Assembly (NCBI GenBank): GCA_009838845.1
Contig: VXRD01000032.1
Location: 1-33,439, forward strand
Source of the DNA: Gemmatimonadota bacterium
GTDB lineage: Bacteria > Latescibacterota > UBA2968
DNA: 33,439 bases
Reading direction: 5' to 3'
The notes under the pieces were generated by a model that did not search any database, was not told the origin of the DNA, and saw only the letters and a list, made by a program, of their open reading frames with translations. Shown piece by piece: positions 25,000-33,363 of the stretch. The stretch's first letter is position 1. Each line of letters opens with the position of its first letter. Both the position numbers and the translations under genes were made by a program.

Positions 25000-25896
25000 T
25001 TAATCGCGCGCTCCCCGGATAGGATGAATCTCCCGAAACTTCTGGAACTCCCAATAGGCGTGGTCTGCCGCGTACCCGTTTGGAACTTCCTCTGTCTTTT
25101 CCAGCCGCTTGTACGCCACACGCACATGGAGCACCTGTGGTTCATCCACGGGAAGCGCGTTCACCTGCCAGTTAAAATCCCACGCGGGGCTACTCTGCCC
25201 CGGAACAATTGATCCGCCAGCACCCGAAGGAGAAAGATAGAACCGGGACCCCGGATAATCGTCCGCCATAATCAAAAACATCATGCCCCGGATAATGCCA
25301 AAATAAAAGGGATAATCGAAAGTATGTCCCGAATCCGAATGGCTGAAGTTCCGCTTCCCATCCAGAAATGTCGTAGCTGCATCCCGCCCCCAGGGCTCGC
25401 GTTCATCCACCGGCAGATCAGTCGGAAAAATCATCGCCCCCTGTCCGTGAATTGGATTATAATAATAGGTCCACAACCCCTTCTCGATAAAATGAATACC
25501 GCCATCCAGCGGAGAATTGACATAGCAACACCAGCCAAAGGAATAGTCTTCCTGTGGCCTGTGCCCCTCTCGGGCCGTGGCAGTCATCTCATAGTCGATA
25601 TAGTGTGGCGGGACCAGTCGATAGACCCCCCGCGTCTCCACGAAATTATTGGCCTCTGACGCCTCCTTAAACAACTCCACGGCGGTCTCATCTACCCGCC
25701 GCACCGCAGGCCGTCTTCCTCGGTGGTGGCCGAAAAGCAACACCCCATTTCCCTGCGACACAGCGGTATGACCGTCTTTGACCGAAGTCAAAAACCAGAC
25801 CCCGCTGTGTTGATCCTGCCCGGCGCCGTGATCGGTATCGTCTCCAATAATCGCGCGCAATTCGCCAGCAGAGATAAAATAACATGGCTCAGACAT
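25000..25896 (-). CDS. Unrecognised 298-residue cytosolic protein
   Basis: The start is the ATG at 25896 (MSEPCYFISAGELRAI), preceded on its strand by AAAGGAG. The open frame extends to 25992 without a better site. There is no signal peptide or membrane helix. The protein is rich in aromatics, glycine and histidine and looks beta-rich: VWFLTSVKDGHTAV, YYYNPIHGQGAMIFP, SGHTFDYPFYFGIIRGMMFLIMA and WDFNWQVNALPVDEPQVLHVRVAYKR. This suggests a beta-sandwich such as a carbohydrate-active or mutarotase-like fold, but I cannot name a family. It is transcribed divergently from mazEF and convergently with the isomerase-like gene. Function unknown. Confidence 0.8.
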   Translation of the reverse strand: MSEPCYFISAGELRAIIGDDTDHGAGQDQHSGVWFLTSVKDGHTAVSQGNGVLLFGHHRGRRPAVRRVDETAVELFKEASEANNFVETRGVYRLVPPHYIDYEMTATAREGHRPQEDYSFGWCCYVNSPLDGGIHFIEKGLWTYYYNPIHGQGAMIFPTDLPVDEREPWGRDAATTFLDGKRNFSHSDSGHTFDYPFYFGIIRGMMFLIMADDYPGSRFYLSPSGAGGSIVPGQSSPAWDFNWQVNALPVDEPQVLHVRVAYKRLEKTEEVPNGYAADHAYWEFQKFREIHPIRGARD

Positions 25897-26038
25897 AGGT
25901 ATTTCTCCTTTTGAAATAACAAACCGCGAACTACTGATAAGGTACCCACCAAAACGGGTCATGTCCAGTTTTCTGTCATTGGTATATGGCACGCAATACC
26001 GCGCATTGCCACTGCGTGAGCGATATGCAAAATTGGCC

Positions 26039-26067
26039 TTGATAAGTTCTAAGTCTCAATGTATCTT
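26039..26067 (+). promoter_or_regulatory. Sigma70-like promoter of mazEF
   Basis: TTGATA at 26039-26044 and TATCTT at 26062-26067 are separated by 17 bases. The antitoxin start codon is 31 bases beyond the -10. The spacing and both hexamers fit a housekeeping promoter. Confidence 0.5.
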
Positions 26068-26077
26068 CATTGTATCT
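26060..26077 (+). promoter_or_regulatory. Direct repeat TGTATCT over the mazEF start region, possible operator
   Basis: TGTATCT occurs at 26060-26066 and again at 26071-26077, eleven bases apart, which is one helical turn. The first copy overlaps the proposed -10. AbrB-type antitoxins usually repress their own operon, so this is a plausible MazE-MazF binding site. Confidence 0.4.
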
Positions 26078-26097
26078 ACTATTTAGAGGAGGAAGAT

Positions 26098-26340
26098 ATG
26101 GAAACCCGTGTGCAGAAATGGGGCAATAGTTTAGCCCTGCGTATTCCCAAACCACTCGCTATCCAGATCGGGCTTGAACCCAATTCACCAGTGGAATTAT
26201 CGCTACGTGGTAAAGAGTTGGTCATTGAACCTGTGAAGCCGTCTAAATTGAAATTGGACGATCTTCTATCTCAGGTGACGAAACACAACTTACACGGTGA
26301 AGTAGATACTGGACCTGCGACAGGCGGTGAAATATGGTGA
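26098..26340 (+). CDS. mazE: MazE-type AbrB-fold antitoxin
   Basis: An 80-residue protein. The N-terminal 45 residues show the swapped-hairpin AbrB/MazE DNA-binding fold: VQKWGNSLALRIPKPLA, then GLEPNSPVELSLRGKELVIEP. The acidic, flexible C-terminal tail from residue 55 on is the part that normally wraps the toxin. AGAGGAGG at 26085-26092 selects the ATG at 26098 over the in-frame one at 26059. Its 3' end overlaps the toxin gene by seven bases. Confidence 0.92.
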   Translation: METRVQKWGNSLALRIPKPLAIQIGLEPNSPVELSLRGKELVIEPVKPSKLKLDDLLSQVTKHNLHGEVDTGPATGGEIW

Positions 26341-26693
26341 AGACAGACGAGTACGTCCCCCAGCGCGGTGATGCGGTCTGGATTAACTTCAATCCACAAG
26401 CAGGACATGAGCAAGCCGGACGTCGCCCTGCCGTTGTGCTCTCACCGGGCGCTTATAATGGCAAGACCCATTTGGCAATACTCTGCCCAATTACCAATCA
26501 AGTGAAGGGGTATCCTTTTGAGGTCGTCATTCCTGCGGGATTGGATGTGACGGGTATTATTCTTTCAGACCAGGTCAAGAATATGGATTGGCGGGCGAGA
26601 AATGCAGCGTTGATATGTCCTTTGCCCACAGAGATAGTGGATGCGGTTTTACAAAGAGTCGGAACGCTCCTATCAAGGGAATCTGAGGCGTAA
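26334..26693 (+). CDS. mazF: MazF/PemK-type endoribonuclease toxin
   Basis: A 119-residue MazF-family ribosome-independent mRNA interferase. Signature segments are RGDAVWINFNPQAGHEQAGRRPAVVLSP (11-38), with the Arg of GRRP expected in the active site, LAILCPITNQVKGYPFEV (48-65), where Thr is the second catalytic position, and SDQVKNMDWRARNA (78-91). The start is ATG at 26334; GTG at 26337 is an alternative. Either overlaps the mazE stop. It is followed by a fragmentary coding stretch and then a two-way hairpin terminator. Confidence 0.93.
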   Translation: MVKTDEYVPQRGDAVWINFNPQAGHEQAGRRPAVVLSPGAYNGKTHLAILCPITNQVKGYPFEVVIPAGLDVTGIILSDQVKNMDWRARNAALICPLPTEIVDAVLQRVGTLLSRESEA

Positions 26694-26818
26694 AAGAAAT
26701 ACTACTCTGGCTCAATCTGCAGACGCGCTACAATTTGGAGTTGGAGAAAGATCGCCTCGGTGAGCGATTGGAGGCCGAGGTGCGCGTTTTAGATCGTCAG
26801 GTATTGACAGATACCTAA
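26687..26818 (+). pseudogene. Orphan coding-like fragment with coiled-coil character
   Basis: A 43-codon open stretch after mazF, out of frame with it, reads KEILLWLNLQTRYNLELEKD and then GERLEAEVRVLDRQVLTDT before TAA. The leucine and charged-residue spacing suggests a helix or coiled coil, and the composition looks like real protein. It has no ATG start and no ribosome binding site. It may be the tail of a lost gene. I do not recognise a family. Confidence 0.35.
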
Positions 26819-26831
26819 CAGCAGACAAAAA

Positions 26832-26868
26832 CAAACGCCAGTGCAACAAAGACCTGCACTGGCGTTTG
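26832..26868. terminator. Bidirectional intrinsic terminator between convergent mazEF and the PorV operon
   Basis: CAAACGCCAGTGCA (26832-26845) pairs perfectly with TGCACTGGCGTTTG (26855-26868), giving a 14-bp stem and a 9-base loop. On the minus strand the stem is followed at once by a run of T (the A-rich 26827-26831 read in reverse), so it ends the operon 33350-26893 well. On the plus strand the tail CATATTTG is weaker. Confidence 0.85.
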
Positions 26869-26892
26869 CATATTTGAAAATCTCGAACGATT

Positions 26893-27960
26893 CTACTTAT
26901 AGCTAATACCGAGCGTTACGAGATGCACATAGTTCAACCGCCCGAAATCCACGAGCGCGTAGTCCACCCTCAGACCCAGTTGTCCGGTACTGTGCCGAAC
27001 ACCTGCCCCAATCGTCAACCCCTCCTCATCGTAGTTGTACCTGTATCCAGCCCGTAAAATCCCCATATTATTATAAGTGTACTCCGCACCAAAATTCAAT
27101 TTTTCCCGACCATCGTTCGGGTGTACAAACTCGCCCACGAGAGTCATGAAATGCGGATCTTCTTCATCCTCGAACAAATCAATAGCTGCACCCAGTGAAA
27201 ATGACATAGGCATGCGGACATTGACCGGAGGCGTCTGGATGCGTTCGTCGTATTCGGAGAACTGCGTATCCGGACCGAAATTCCGACCGACCATTGCAAT
27301 CCGCAAACTTTTGATCCCCGTGTAATACACAGTGCCGATATCCAGCGCCCAGTTGGCTGTTTTGGCCCCCTGCACATCGTCTAACTGTTCTTCCATATAG
27401 CGCAGATTACCACCAATTTGCAACCGATCTGTCACTTTCCTGCCATAAGTCAGGCCAATGGAGAGATTGCCGCCGCTAAATGTGCCTTCGTCCAGATTGA
27501 TGGATACGTTGCCAGTGCGCCTGCCCGCAGCATCCAGAACTTCAATATTTTCTGTGCGGTACATGGTGCCGTAATCCAGAGCGGTCGCGTTGATCCCCAC
27601 ATAGCCCCATTGGTCCAGGTTTTTGACAACACTGCCCACATTGTATCCGATATCGGCAATCCAGTTGATTCTACCCACAAAAACATCTAAGTCTTCAACA
27701 TCTGTTGTAGAAGCCGGATTGTTGAATGCAAAACTGGCATCGCCGTGGCTAATGGCGGTAGCAACACCACCCATTGCAGCGATGCGGGCGCTGGTCGGAA
27801 TTTTCAGAAATTGCCAGCCGGACATGCCAACGCGTTCAAAAGGCGCTGGCGAAATGCCCAGACCAAATTCCTGTTCGCCGTAGGTCGTCTGCCCGCTGGC
27901 CCTGTGCGGCAGGAAGAACACGGCCAATATTGCGCATAAGATGTAGAAATGGCGATTCAT
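26893..27960 (-). CDS. PorV/PorQ family outer-membrane protein (second copy)
   Basis: A 355-residue protein from the ATG at 27960, which follows GGAGG eight bases upstream. A TTG at 27975 would place the ribosome binding site inside the gene. Residues 1-24 are a signal peptide ending HRASGQ. The family signature follows: WQFLKIPTSARIAAMGGVATAI (about 48-69) and an Asn-Asn-Pro-Ala-Ser turn. Later strands carry the spaced aromatic pattern of a FadL-like barrel (LRAGYRYNYDEEGLTIGAGVRH, VTLGISYK). Compared with the first copy it is about 30 residues longer, mainly at the N-terminus and in loops. It is the last gene of the minus-strand set and follows a sorting-domain protein gene. Confidence 0.88.
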   Translation of the reverse strand: MNRHFYILCAILAVFFLPHRASGQTTYGEQEFGLGISPAPFERVGMSGWQFLKIPTSARIAAMGGVATAISHGDASFAFNNPASTTDVEDLDVFVGRINWIADIGYNVGSVVKNLDQWGYVGINATALDYGTMYRTENIEVLDAAGRRTGNVSINLDEGTFSGGNLSIGLTYGRKVTDRLQIGGNLRYMEEQLDDVQGAKTANWALDIGTVYYTGIKSLRIAMVGRNFGPDTQFSEYDERIQTPPVNVRMPMSFSLGAAIDLFEDEEDPHFMTLVGEFVHPNDGREKLNFGAEYTYNNMGILRAGYRYNYDEEGLTIGAGVRHSTGQLGLRVDYALVDFGRLNYVHLVTLGISYK

Positions 27961-27990
27961 TAGTCTGTCCTCCAATTATCCGTAACAGGG

Positions 27991-30108
27991 TTATTTGATG
28001 ACGACGAATTTGCCCATAGCAGATTCGCCTTCATGTCCGGGCACTTCAGAAGTTATCTGATAAATATAAAGCCCTGGCATCACATTGTGGAAAAACCGCG
28101 TGAGCATATAATCGTTATCCGTGGTAGATCCCCAGGCTTCTTCGCCGAATCCATCGTCGTGCTGGATGGTGCGAATCAAATCTCCCGCCAGATTGTAGAT
28201 GCGAATAGTACATTGCGACGGCACATTCACAAATGTCAACCGCTTTGCCTGCCCGGGATCGGGGTGTCCACTGACCTGGCGGAAGGGATTGGGCACCACG
28301 CGCACATCTGCAAAATCATTTGAGGGTGCTCGCTTCGACGTGATCGAATCGTAGGTATAAGCCGTCATGCCGCTTTCCAATCCCTGCGTATCAAAACTGG
28401 TCACGCCATAGCGCAGTGGAATGCCGGGATCGGTTTCAAGCTGGAAAACCACCCGCCCGTCCTGAATGTTCTCCTGGCCTTTGTTGATGGTGGCCCGCAA
28501 CTCCCAGGGACCTTCGATGCCGACGGGGGACGAATACACCTTGTAGCCTGCAAAATCGGCTTCGCCCGTGAGCGGATCCACATAATTGCTCGGAACGGGT
28601 ATCCACCGGAGTTCGACGCCGGACTTGAACGACCCGCCTTCCTCGGATTTAAAAATCTCCGCTTCCAGTTCATCACCCAAAAGCATCTTGGGCGGATTGC
28701 CCACGGTAGGTGGAGGAACAGCAGTTGGCGTGTAAAAACCCGTCGCGTTCCTGGTTTCGATCAATTCTATTGCCGCGTCCCAGTTCTTGCGAAATTCCTT
28801 GATAGAAGCGTGTTCATTACTCGCCCCTTCCACCTCACTTGCAAAGTCCATGTCGATCAGTCTCGTGGCCGCTTCGCCGCCCAGCATGGCGAGGTTGCGG
28901 TCCATTTCCCCGGCACACATGATACGGGTAAATGTGATCGAGTCTCCAGGGGCCAGATTGTACGGTCCGATGCCCATAGCATAGACCGGCCACCGTTCGT
29001 ATATGCCACCATCTGAGGTCGTTGGATCCTGTGCGGCTGCTCGATAGCTCATTTTCGACTGGGAAAAGGCGAACGGACTGGGCATATCCGAAAATCTATC
29101 GAGGTTTAACACATTAGGACGACCTCCTCCCCACACCCATTTTGCGTTTTCCGACTCCGGAGCCGCCGGATGTACGCCAGTGGGGGAAAGGCTCCAGTCG
29201 TAATTGGTGATTGAGTGGTGTACCCTGGACTCGCCGAACGCATTTGGCGGCACATCCACAAATCCGTGTCCGACGACCTGGGGAGAATAGAGCTGATAGT
29301 CGATTGATCCCTGGCTCTTGATATTGCCCGGATCTCCGACATCTCCCGTGACATTACCCGGTGCGATGTCGTAAGTGACTGCCTGCTCGGTATTGATCGG
29401 AATGGAGTTGTCATCGTAGAAAACAAAAACCCCTCGTTTTTCATCCCAGATATACTCGGTATCATACTGGGTTTTCAACTCCCCAACGCGGCCCTGCCGC
29501 GTGACCTGCACCGTAAAGCTATGAATGAAGAACATATTGCGAAAAGGGGCGAAATCGTCATTGATAATCGTATATTCCGTAATGACGAAGTCGTCGTATT
29601 TGGGAATGCTCCAGACCATACTTCGGGACCTGAGGATATACTTCAGGTTGTCCGCTTCGGTTCCAGGGGGCCATCCGGTATGGTTCGAAATCAGCCCCCC
29701 CTCCATAACCTCTTCCGGAAAATGGATACCCCTTTCGACAAAATTGTAATTCTTAATAACCCTCGTGGGTTCGCCGATGCTGACCCAGGGAGGCTGGTAC
29801 TGATTCCCATCAAACCCATGCACGAAGGCAGTGTCGTTCCGCACCGCCCGCACCGAGCCTGTGGTCCAGGAACCCGCACCATTCAAAGAATTTTTGAGAC
29901 TCCCCTGATAACCGGGATACGAGATCTGTCCGCATCCTGCAATACTGCCCGAAACCGGGATACCCGCTTCATAGGATTCCATCCACATTTTCGCCCGCGT
30001 CAGGGCCTCGTTATTCACATTCTGTGCCCGCACTGCGGACGCGGCAACCGCCAACCCGAGCAGTGAGGTCAACAGTACCCATCTAAACCGCCTGAAATAT
30101 GAGCGCAT
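27991..30108 (-). CDS. Secreted multidomain protein with type IX-like C-terminal sorting domain (second copy)
   Basis: A 705-residue exported protein with a signal peptide (1-29, ending AVRAQ). The N-terminal half contains repeated beta-rich segments (MVWSIPKYDDFVITEYTIIN, FFIHSFTVQVTRQG) and an FN3-like module around residues 510-590 (FAGYKVYSSPVGIEGPWELR, GIPLRYGVTSFDTQGLESG). From residue 602 a sorting-type domain follows: VRVVPNPF, LTFVNVPSQCTIRIYNLAGD, GLYIYQITS and the terminal MGKFVVIK. The last segment agrees with the type IX C-terminal domain pattern. AGGAGAGG precedes the ATG. The gene lies 32 bases after the receptor gene and 30 before the PorV gene. It is collinear in plan with the 780-residue protein of the first set. 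Confidence 0.85.
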   Translation of the reverse strand: MRSYFRRFRWVLLTSLLGLAVAASAVRAQNVNNEALTRAKMWMESYEAGIPVSGSIAGCGQISYPGYQGSLKNSLNGAGSWTTGSVRAVRNDTAFVHGFDGNQYQPPWVSIGEPTRVIKNYNFVERGIHFPEEVMEGGLISNHTGWPPGTEADNLKYILRSRSMVWSIPKYDDFVITEYTIINDDFAPFRNMFFIHSFTVQVTRQGRVGELKTQYDTEYIWDEKRGVFVFYDDNSIPINTEQAVTYDIAPGNVTGDVGDPGNIKSQGSIDYQLYSPQVVGHGFVDVPPNAFGESRVHHSITNYDWSLSPTGVHPAAPESENAKWVWGGGRPNVLNLDRFSDMPSPFAFSQSKMSYRAAAQDPTTSDGGIYERWPVYAMGIGPYNLAPGDSITFTRIMCAGEMDRNLAMLGGEAATRLIDMDFASEVEGASNEHASIKEFRKNWDAAIELIETRNATGFYTPTAVPPPTVGNPPKMLLGDELEAEIFKSEEGGSFKSGVELRWIPVPSNYVDPLTGEADFAGYKVYSSPVGIEGPWELRATINKGQENIQDGRVVFQLETDPGIPLRYGVTSFDTQGLESGMTAYTYDSITSKRAPSNDFADVRVVPNPFRQVSGHPDPGQAKRLTFVNVPSQCTIRIYNLAGDLIRTIQHDDGFGEEAWGSTTDNDYMLTRFFHNVMPGLYIYQITSEVPGHEGESAMGKFVVIK

Positions 30109-30140
30109 AAATCATCCTCTCCTTTCAGCTATAAAAGGCT

Positions 30141-33100
30141 CTACCACCTCACCTGAACGCCAAATATCACCTCGCGCGGCATCTGCCGCTGGTTGTACCA
30201 ACGCCAGACATCGTCCTCTTCCTCCCGGAAATCGCCAGTGCCATACACGACAAATGGCAGCCTGCCGTTCTCGTGGTATTGCTGCAAATTGTTGCCCGTT
30301 GGGAGACGCAGTTGTTTCTGATTAAAGAGATTGATCACCGTGACATTGATTTCCGTTCGCGCGCCCGGAATAATATTGTCAAATCCCTTCGAGACCATCA
30401 TGTTGGTATTCCACATGGGTTTCCACCGCATGTTCAACGGCTCAGTAGATGGATCGCCCGGCGAGTGGTAGGTGTATTTGAAGCCCTGATTCCAGGTGGA
30501 ATGCAGGTTCACATTCCAATCACCCAGAGGTCTCCAACCGCCCAAAACAGGTCCGAAATTCACCGGCGTAAACACCGTAGCCGTCAATTTGGCACTGTTC
30601 CGGGGGTTCCAGTACGCGTTATCTCTGCCAGACACCCCCTTATCCCTATTATTGGCACCGTGACGGCTGTCCGGACGCGCCTTCTGGCCACCCGGCTGAA
30701 CGCGATAGACATTCCGCAGTCCATAGATACCGGTATTCGAGTAAGATAAATTGTAGTGGAACTTGAGATGGGCATACTGTTGGAAGCGGCTATTCATCGT
30801 TATTTCCAGCCCGCGCACATCCTGGAAAAACATATTGCCGTTAACCACCAGACTCCCACTCTTGCCCGGTCCCCTGGACCCCAGGCCGTTAAAGTCGGGG
30901 AACAGGCGGTGGCCCGTCCCGGTATATGTCCCGTAATCGGCGAGAAAACTTTCATCATTCTTAAATCCAGCGGCTGTCAGGTTCTTGCCATCCTTGTAAT
31001 ACAGGGTCACGTCCAGATTGAGCAGAGCGGCGATGTTCTGGTCAAAGCCGACCTCATACTGGATCATTTTTTCGAACTCCAGGCCGGGATTTCCGGCGCC
31101 AGCCCAGTGGGTATAAGAATATCCATGGTTCAGTCCGTAATCCGCCGGCAGCGGTGTGAGGATGGGATCAGTCTCGGGATAGGGCCTCAGTTGCATGAAA
31201 GGCGTATTGGTCATCTTCTGCCACGAAGGCCGCTGATTGAAATGCCCATACATAAAGTGCAGCACGGTCTTATCTGTAATGGGGTGGGAAATGCCGATCC
31301 TGGGCGAAATCGCCCACTGCGTGGGCGTGTGTTCTGCAAACTCATCAGTACTGGAAATATTCTTATACCCATAGGGATCGCCGATGGATATCTCGCTCTG
31401 TTTGACATTGCCCGGCGTATCCTCATCGATTCGCAGCGGGTCGAAGACATCATCACTGACGTATGCATTCACATTGTACATATCCACCCGCAGCCCGGCG
31501 TTTACGATCATGCCCATGGTCTCGATCTTATCCTGAATATAGATCGCACCCTCGTAGGGATTGGTATCCCGGGCAATCGGATCTGTGACCCAGGCTGTGC
31601 TGATATATCCGAAGTGGAAGTACCGGTCGAAAAACTGGTAAGATCCGTATAGCCCGGCCTTCAGCTGATGCACTTCATCTACCTGCTTGGTAAAATCGGC
31701 CTTGATGGTATAATTATAGGCCTTGGCGTAATCCTGAGCGTGGTCGCCCGGGTAGTTGAGGCCCCAACCGGGAATTCCAGAGATTCTGCCAACGCCGTGA
31801 AATGGCAGGCCCCTGGTCAGGCGCTTGTTTTCCTCCTCCACCAGCACTTCGTTCCAGTCAAAGCCCTTCGAATAGGCGGCGTGGCTGGTCTTCCACAAAT
31901 TGTCCCGCCTGTAATTGGCTTCGCGGAAATACCAGAAGTAGCTCAAATTGACATCCAGAAATGTTCTGGGATCAAAGATATGGGTCAACTTTGCCTGTCC
32001 GCTCCACATCCGCACGTATTCGGGCGCTCGGGGGGTCGGTCTCGGGGTGCCCTGAGCCACAAAGGGGAAAAATTTCCAGCTATTGGAGGGATACGCAATA
32101 TGCGCACCGCTGCGATGCTGCCACAGACCGTTGTCTTCGCTGGAACCGTACAGCGTGCGGAACTGGTCCGTATTGTTAAACCCGCCGTGCATCCCCTGAA
32201 GTTTGACCCTCGAATTCTGAGTGACATCAAAAGTCAAGGAACTCTGTAAGTTCCATTCCGGGTTGTAATTCAAGGCGGAAGGATACTTGGGAACACCCTT
32301 TTGGTACCTGCCCGAAGCCATAAAAGAAGCCCTCTTGGTCAGGGGACCGTAAAGCGTGCCTTCATATCCGTGCTGCGTGCGTTTGTCGTACTCTTTTAAA
32401 TCCTGTATCCAGGGCGCAGTCAGGTAGTTCATAATCCAGTGCTGCGCCAGGGCCGTATTCACGCCATCGCGATTATCGCGAAGACCCTTCTTATACTCGT
32501 CTGCCGCAGTGACGTGGCCCGTCCCGAACCAGCCGGGTGGGGGGTGATTATTCCACCAGTCCGGATTGCTCATCACGCGGTTTTCGTAGCGCTCAGGGCC
32601 GTAAATATGCCCGCCCCAGTGATAGATGCCAGCGGGGCGCATTTTGTAATCGAGCGTACTGTGGACCCTGGTCCTCGACGATTTGGTCACCATATTGATC
32701 ACAGCGCCATTGGCGCGGCCGTATTCGGCATTGTACCCTCCCGACAGGACCTCCAGTTCCTGCACTGTGGAAGTGTTGATACCCGTCCAGTTGGAGTTGG
32801 ACGCACCATCGCGCAACTCCATACCATCGACATAATAGGAAACATCCAGACCGAACCCACCGCGGATGCCGCCGTTGTAGTTGACGCCCTGCTGCGTATC
32901 TACGGCTTGCTTGATATTGGCGACAAAGCTCCGGTCGAGTTCGATAGAAGACATGACGGCTTTGCTGCCGGTCAAATCGACTTCGACGGGTGGCCGTTCG
33001 GCCACAACAACCATTTCCTCGGCAGCGAGGACCTCTTCGCGGAGGCTAAAGTTCAGCGTTGAGGTCTGGTCGATTTTCACGCGAACCTCGGTCTGCGTGA

Positions 33101-33350
33101 CATCGTGGTATCCAACCATAGATGCCTTGACGGTATGCAGGCCCGGCGGAACGGCCAGAATGAAAAACTGTCCGTCCGCATCGGTAGTAGCACCCACCAG
33201 AATGCCCTCTACCTGGACGACGACATTTGCTCCTGGCAAAACCTGCCCGGCTGCATCTTTGACGGTCCCGGTAATTTTACCGGTTGTGCCGGCATATACC
33301 ACCGATGCCGAACACATAATAACGAGAAACGCTATTGCAATCTTTTTCAT
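30141..33350 (-). CDS. TonB-dependent receptor with carboxypeptidase-regulatory-like domain (second copy)
   Basis: A 1069-residue receptor. Residues 1-20 form the signal peptide (SVVYA). Residues 21-104 are a CarboxypepD_reg-like domain (GKITGTVKDAAGQVLPGANV, DADGQFFILAV, SMVGY). Residues about 125-225 are the plug, ending LSGGYNAEYGRANGAVINMV. The barrel ends in tryptophan (VIFGVQVRW). It differs from the first copy in loop lengths and in the plug, for example SYYVDGMELRDGASNSNW against EVFVEIDGIRLSNDDG, which suggests a different ligand. The ATG is preceded by AGGAGG (33358-33363). Its leader is strikingly AT-rich. Confidence 0.93.
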   Translation of the reverse strand: MKKIAIAFLVIMCSASVVYAGTTGKITGTVKDAAGQVLPGANVVVQVEGILVGATTDADGQFFILAVPPGLHTVKASMVGYHDVTQTEVRVKIDQTSTLNFSLREEVLAAEEMVVVAERPPVEVDLTGSKAVMSSIELDRSFVANIKQAVDTQQGVNYNGGIRGGFGLDVSYYVDGMELRDGASNSNWTGINTSTVQELEVLSGGYNAEYGRANGAVINMVTKSSRTRVHSTLDYKMRPAGIYHWGGHIYGPERYENRVMSNPDWWNNHPPPGWFGTGHVTAADEYKKGLRDNRDGVNTALAQHWIMNYLTAPWIQDLKEYDKRTQHGYEGTLYGPLTKRASFMASGRYQKGVPKYPSALNYNPEWNLQSSLTFDVTQNSRVKLQGMHGGFNNTDQFRTLYGSSEDNGLWQHRSGAHIAYPSNSWKFFPFVAQGTPRPTPRAPEYVRMWSGQAKLTHIFDPRTFLDVNLSYFWYFREANYRRDNLWKTSHAAYSKGFDWNEVLVEEENKRLTRGLPFHGVGRISGIPGWGLNYPGDHAQDYAKAYNYTIKADFTKQVDEVHQLKAGLYGSYQFFDRYFHFGYISTAWVTDPIARDTNPYEGAIYIQDKIETMGMIVNAGLRVDMYNVNAYVSDDVFDPLRIDEDTPGNVKQSEISIGDPYGYKNISSTDEFAEHTPTQWAISPRIGISHPITDKTVLHFMYGHFNQRPSWQKMTNTPFMQLRPYPETDPILTPLPADYGLNHGYSYTHWAGAGNPGLEFEKMIQYEVGFDQNIAALLNLDVTLYYKDGKNLTAAGFKNDESFLADYGTYTGTGHRLFPDFNGLGSRGPGKSGSLVVNGNMFFQDVRGLEITMNSRFQQYAHLKFHYNLSYSNTGIYGLRNVYRVQPGGQKARPDSRHGANNRDKGVSGRDNAYWNPRNSAKLTATVFTPVNFGPVLGGWRPLGDWNVNLHSTWNQGFKYTYHSPGDPSTEPLNMRWKPMWNTNMMVSKGFDNIIPGARTEINVTVINLFNQKQLRLPTGNNLQQYHENGRLPFVVYGTGDFREEEDDVWRWYNQRQMPREVIFGVQVRW

Positions 33351-33363
33351 AAGATTTCCTCCT

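Noticed and set aside
29521-30066. Plus-strand frame of 181 codons opposite the second sorting-domain gene
   Set aside because: The minus-strand protein has a signal peptide, domain structure and ribosome binding site. The plus frame shows none.
30756-31652. Plus-strand frame of 298 codons opposite the second receptor gene
   Set aside because: It is a shadow of the receptor barrel with isoleucine- and glycine-rich noise and no motif.
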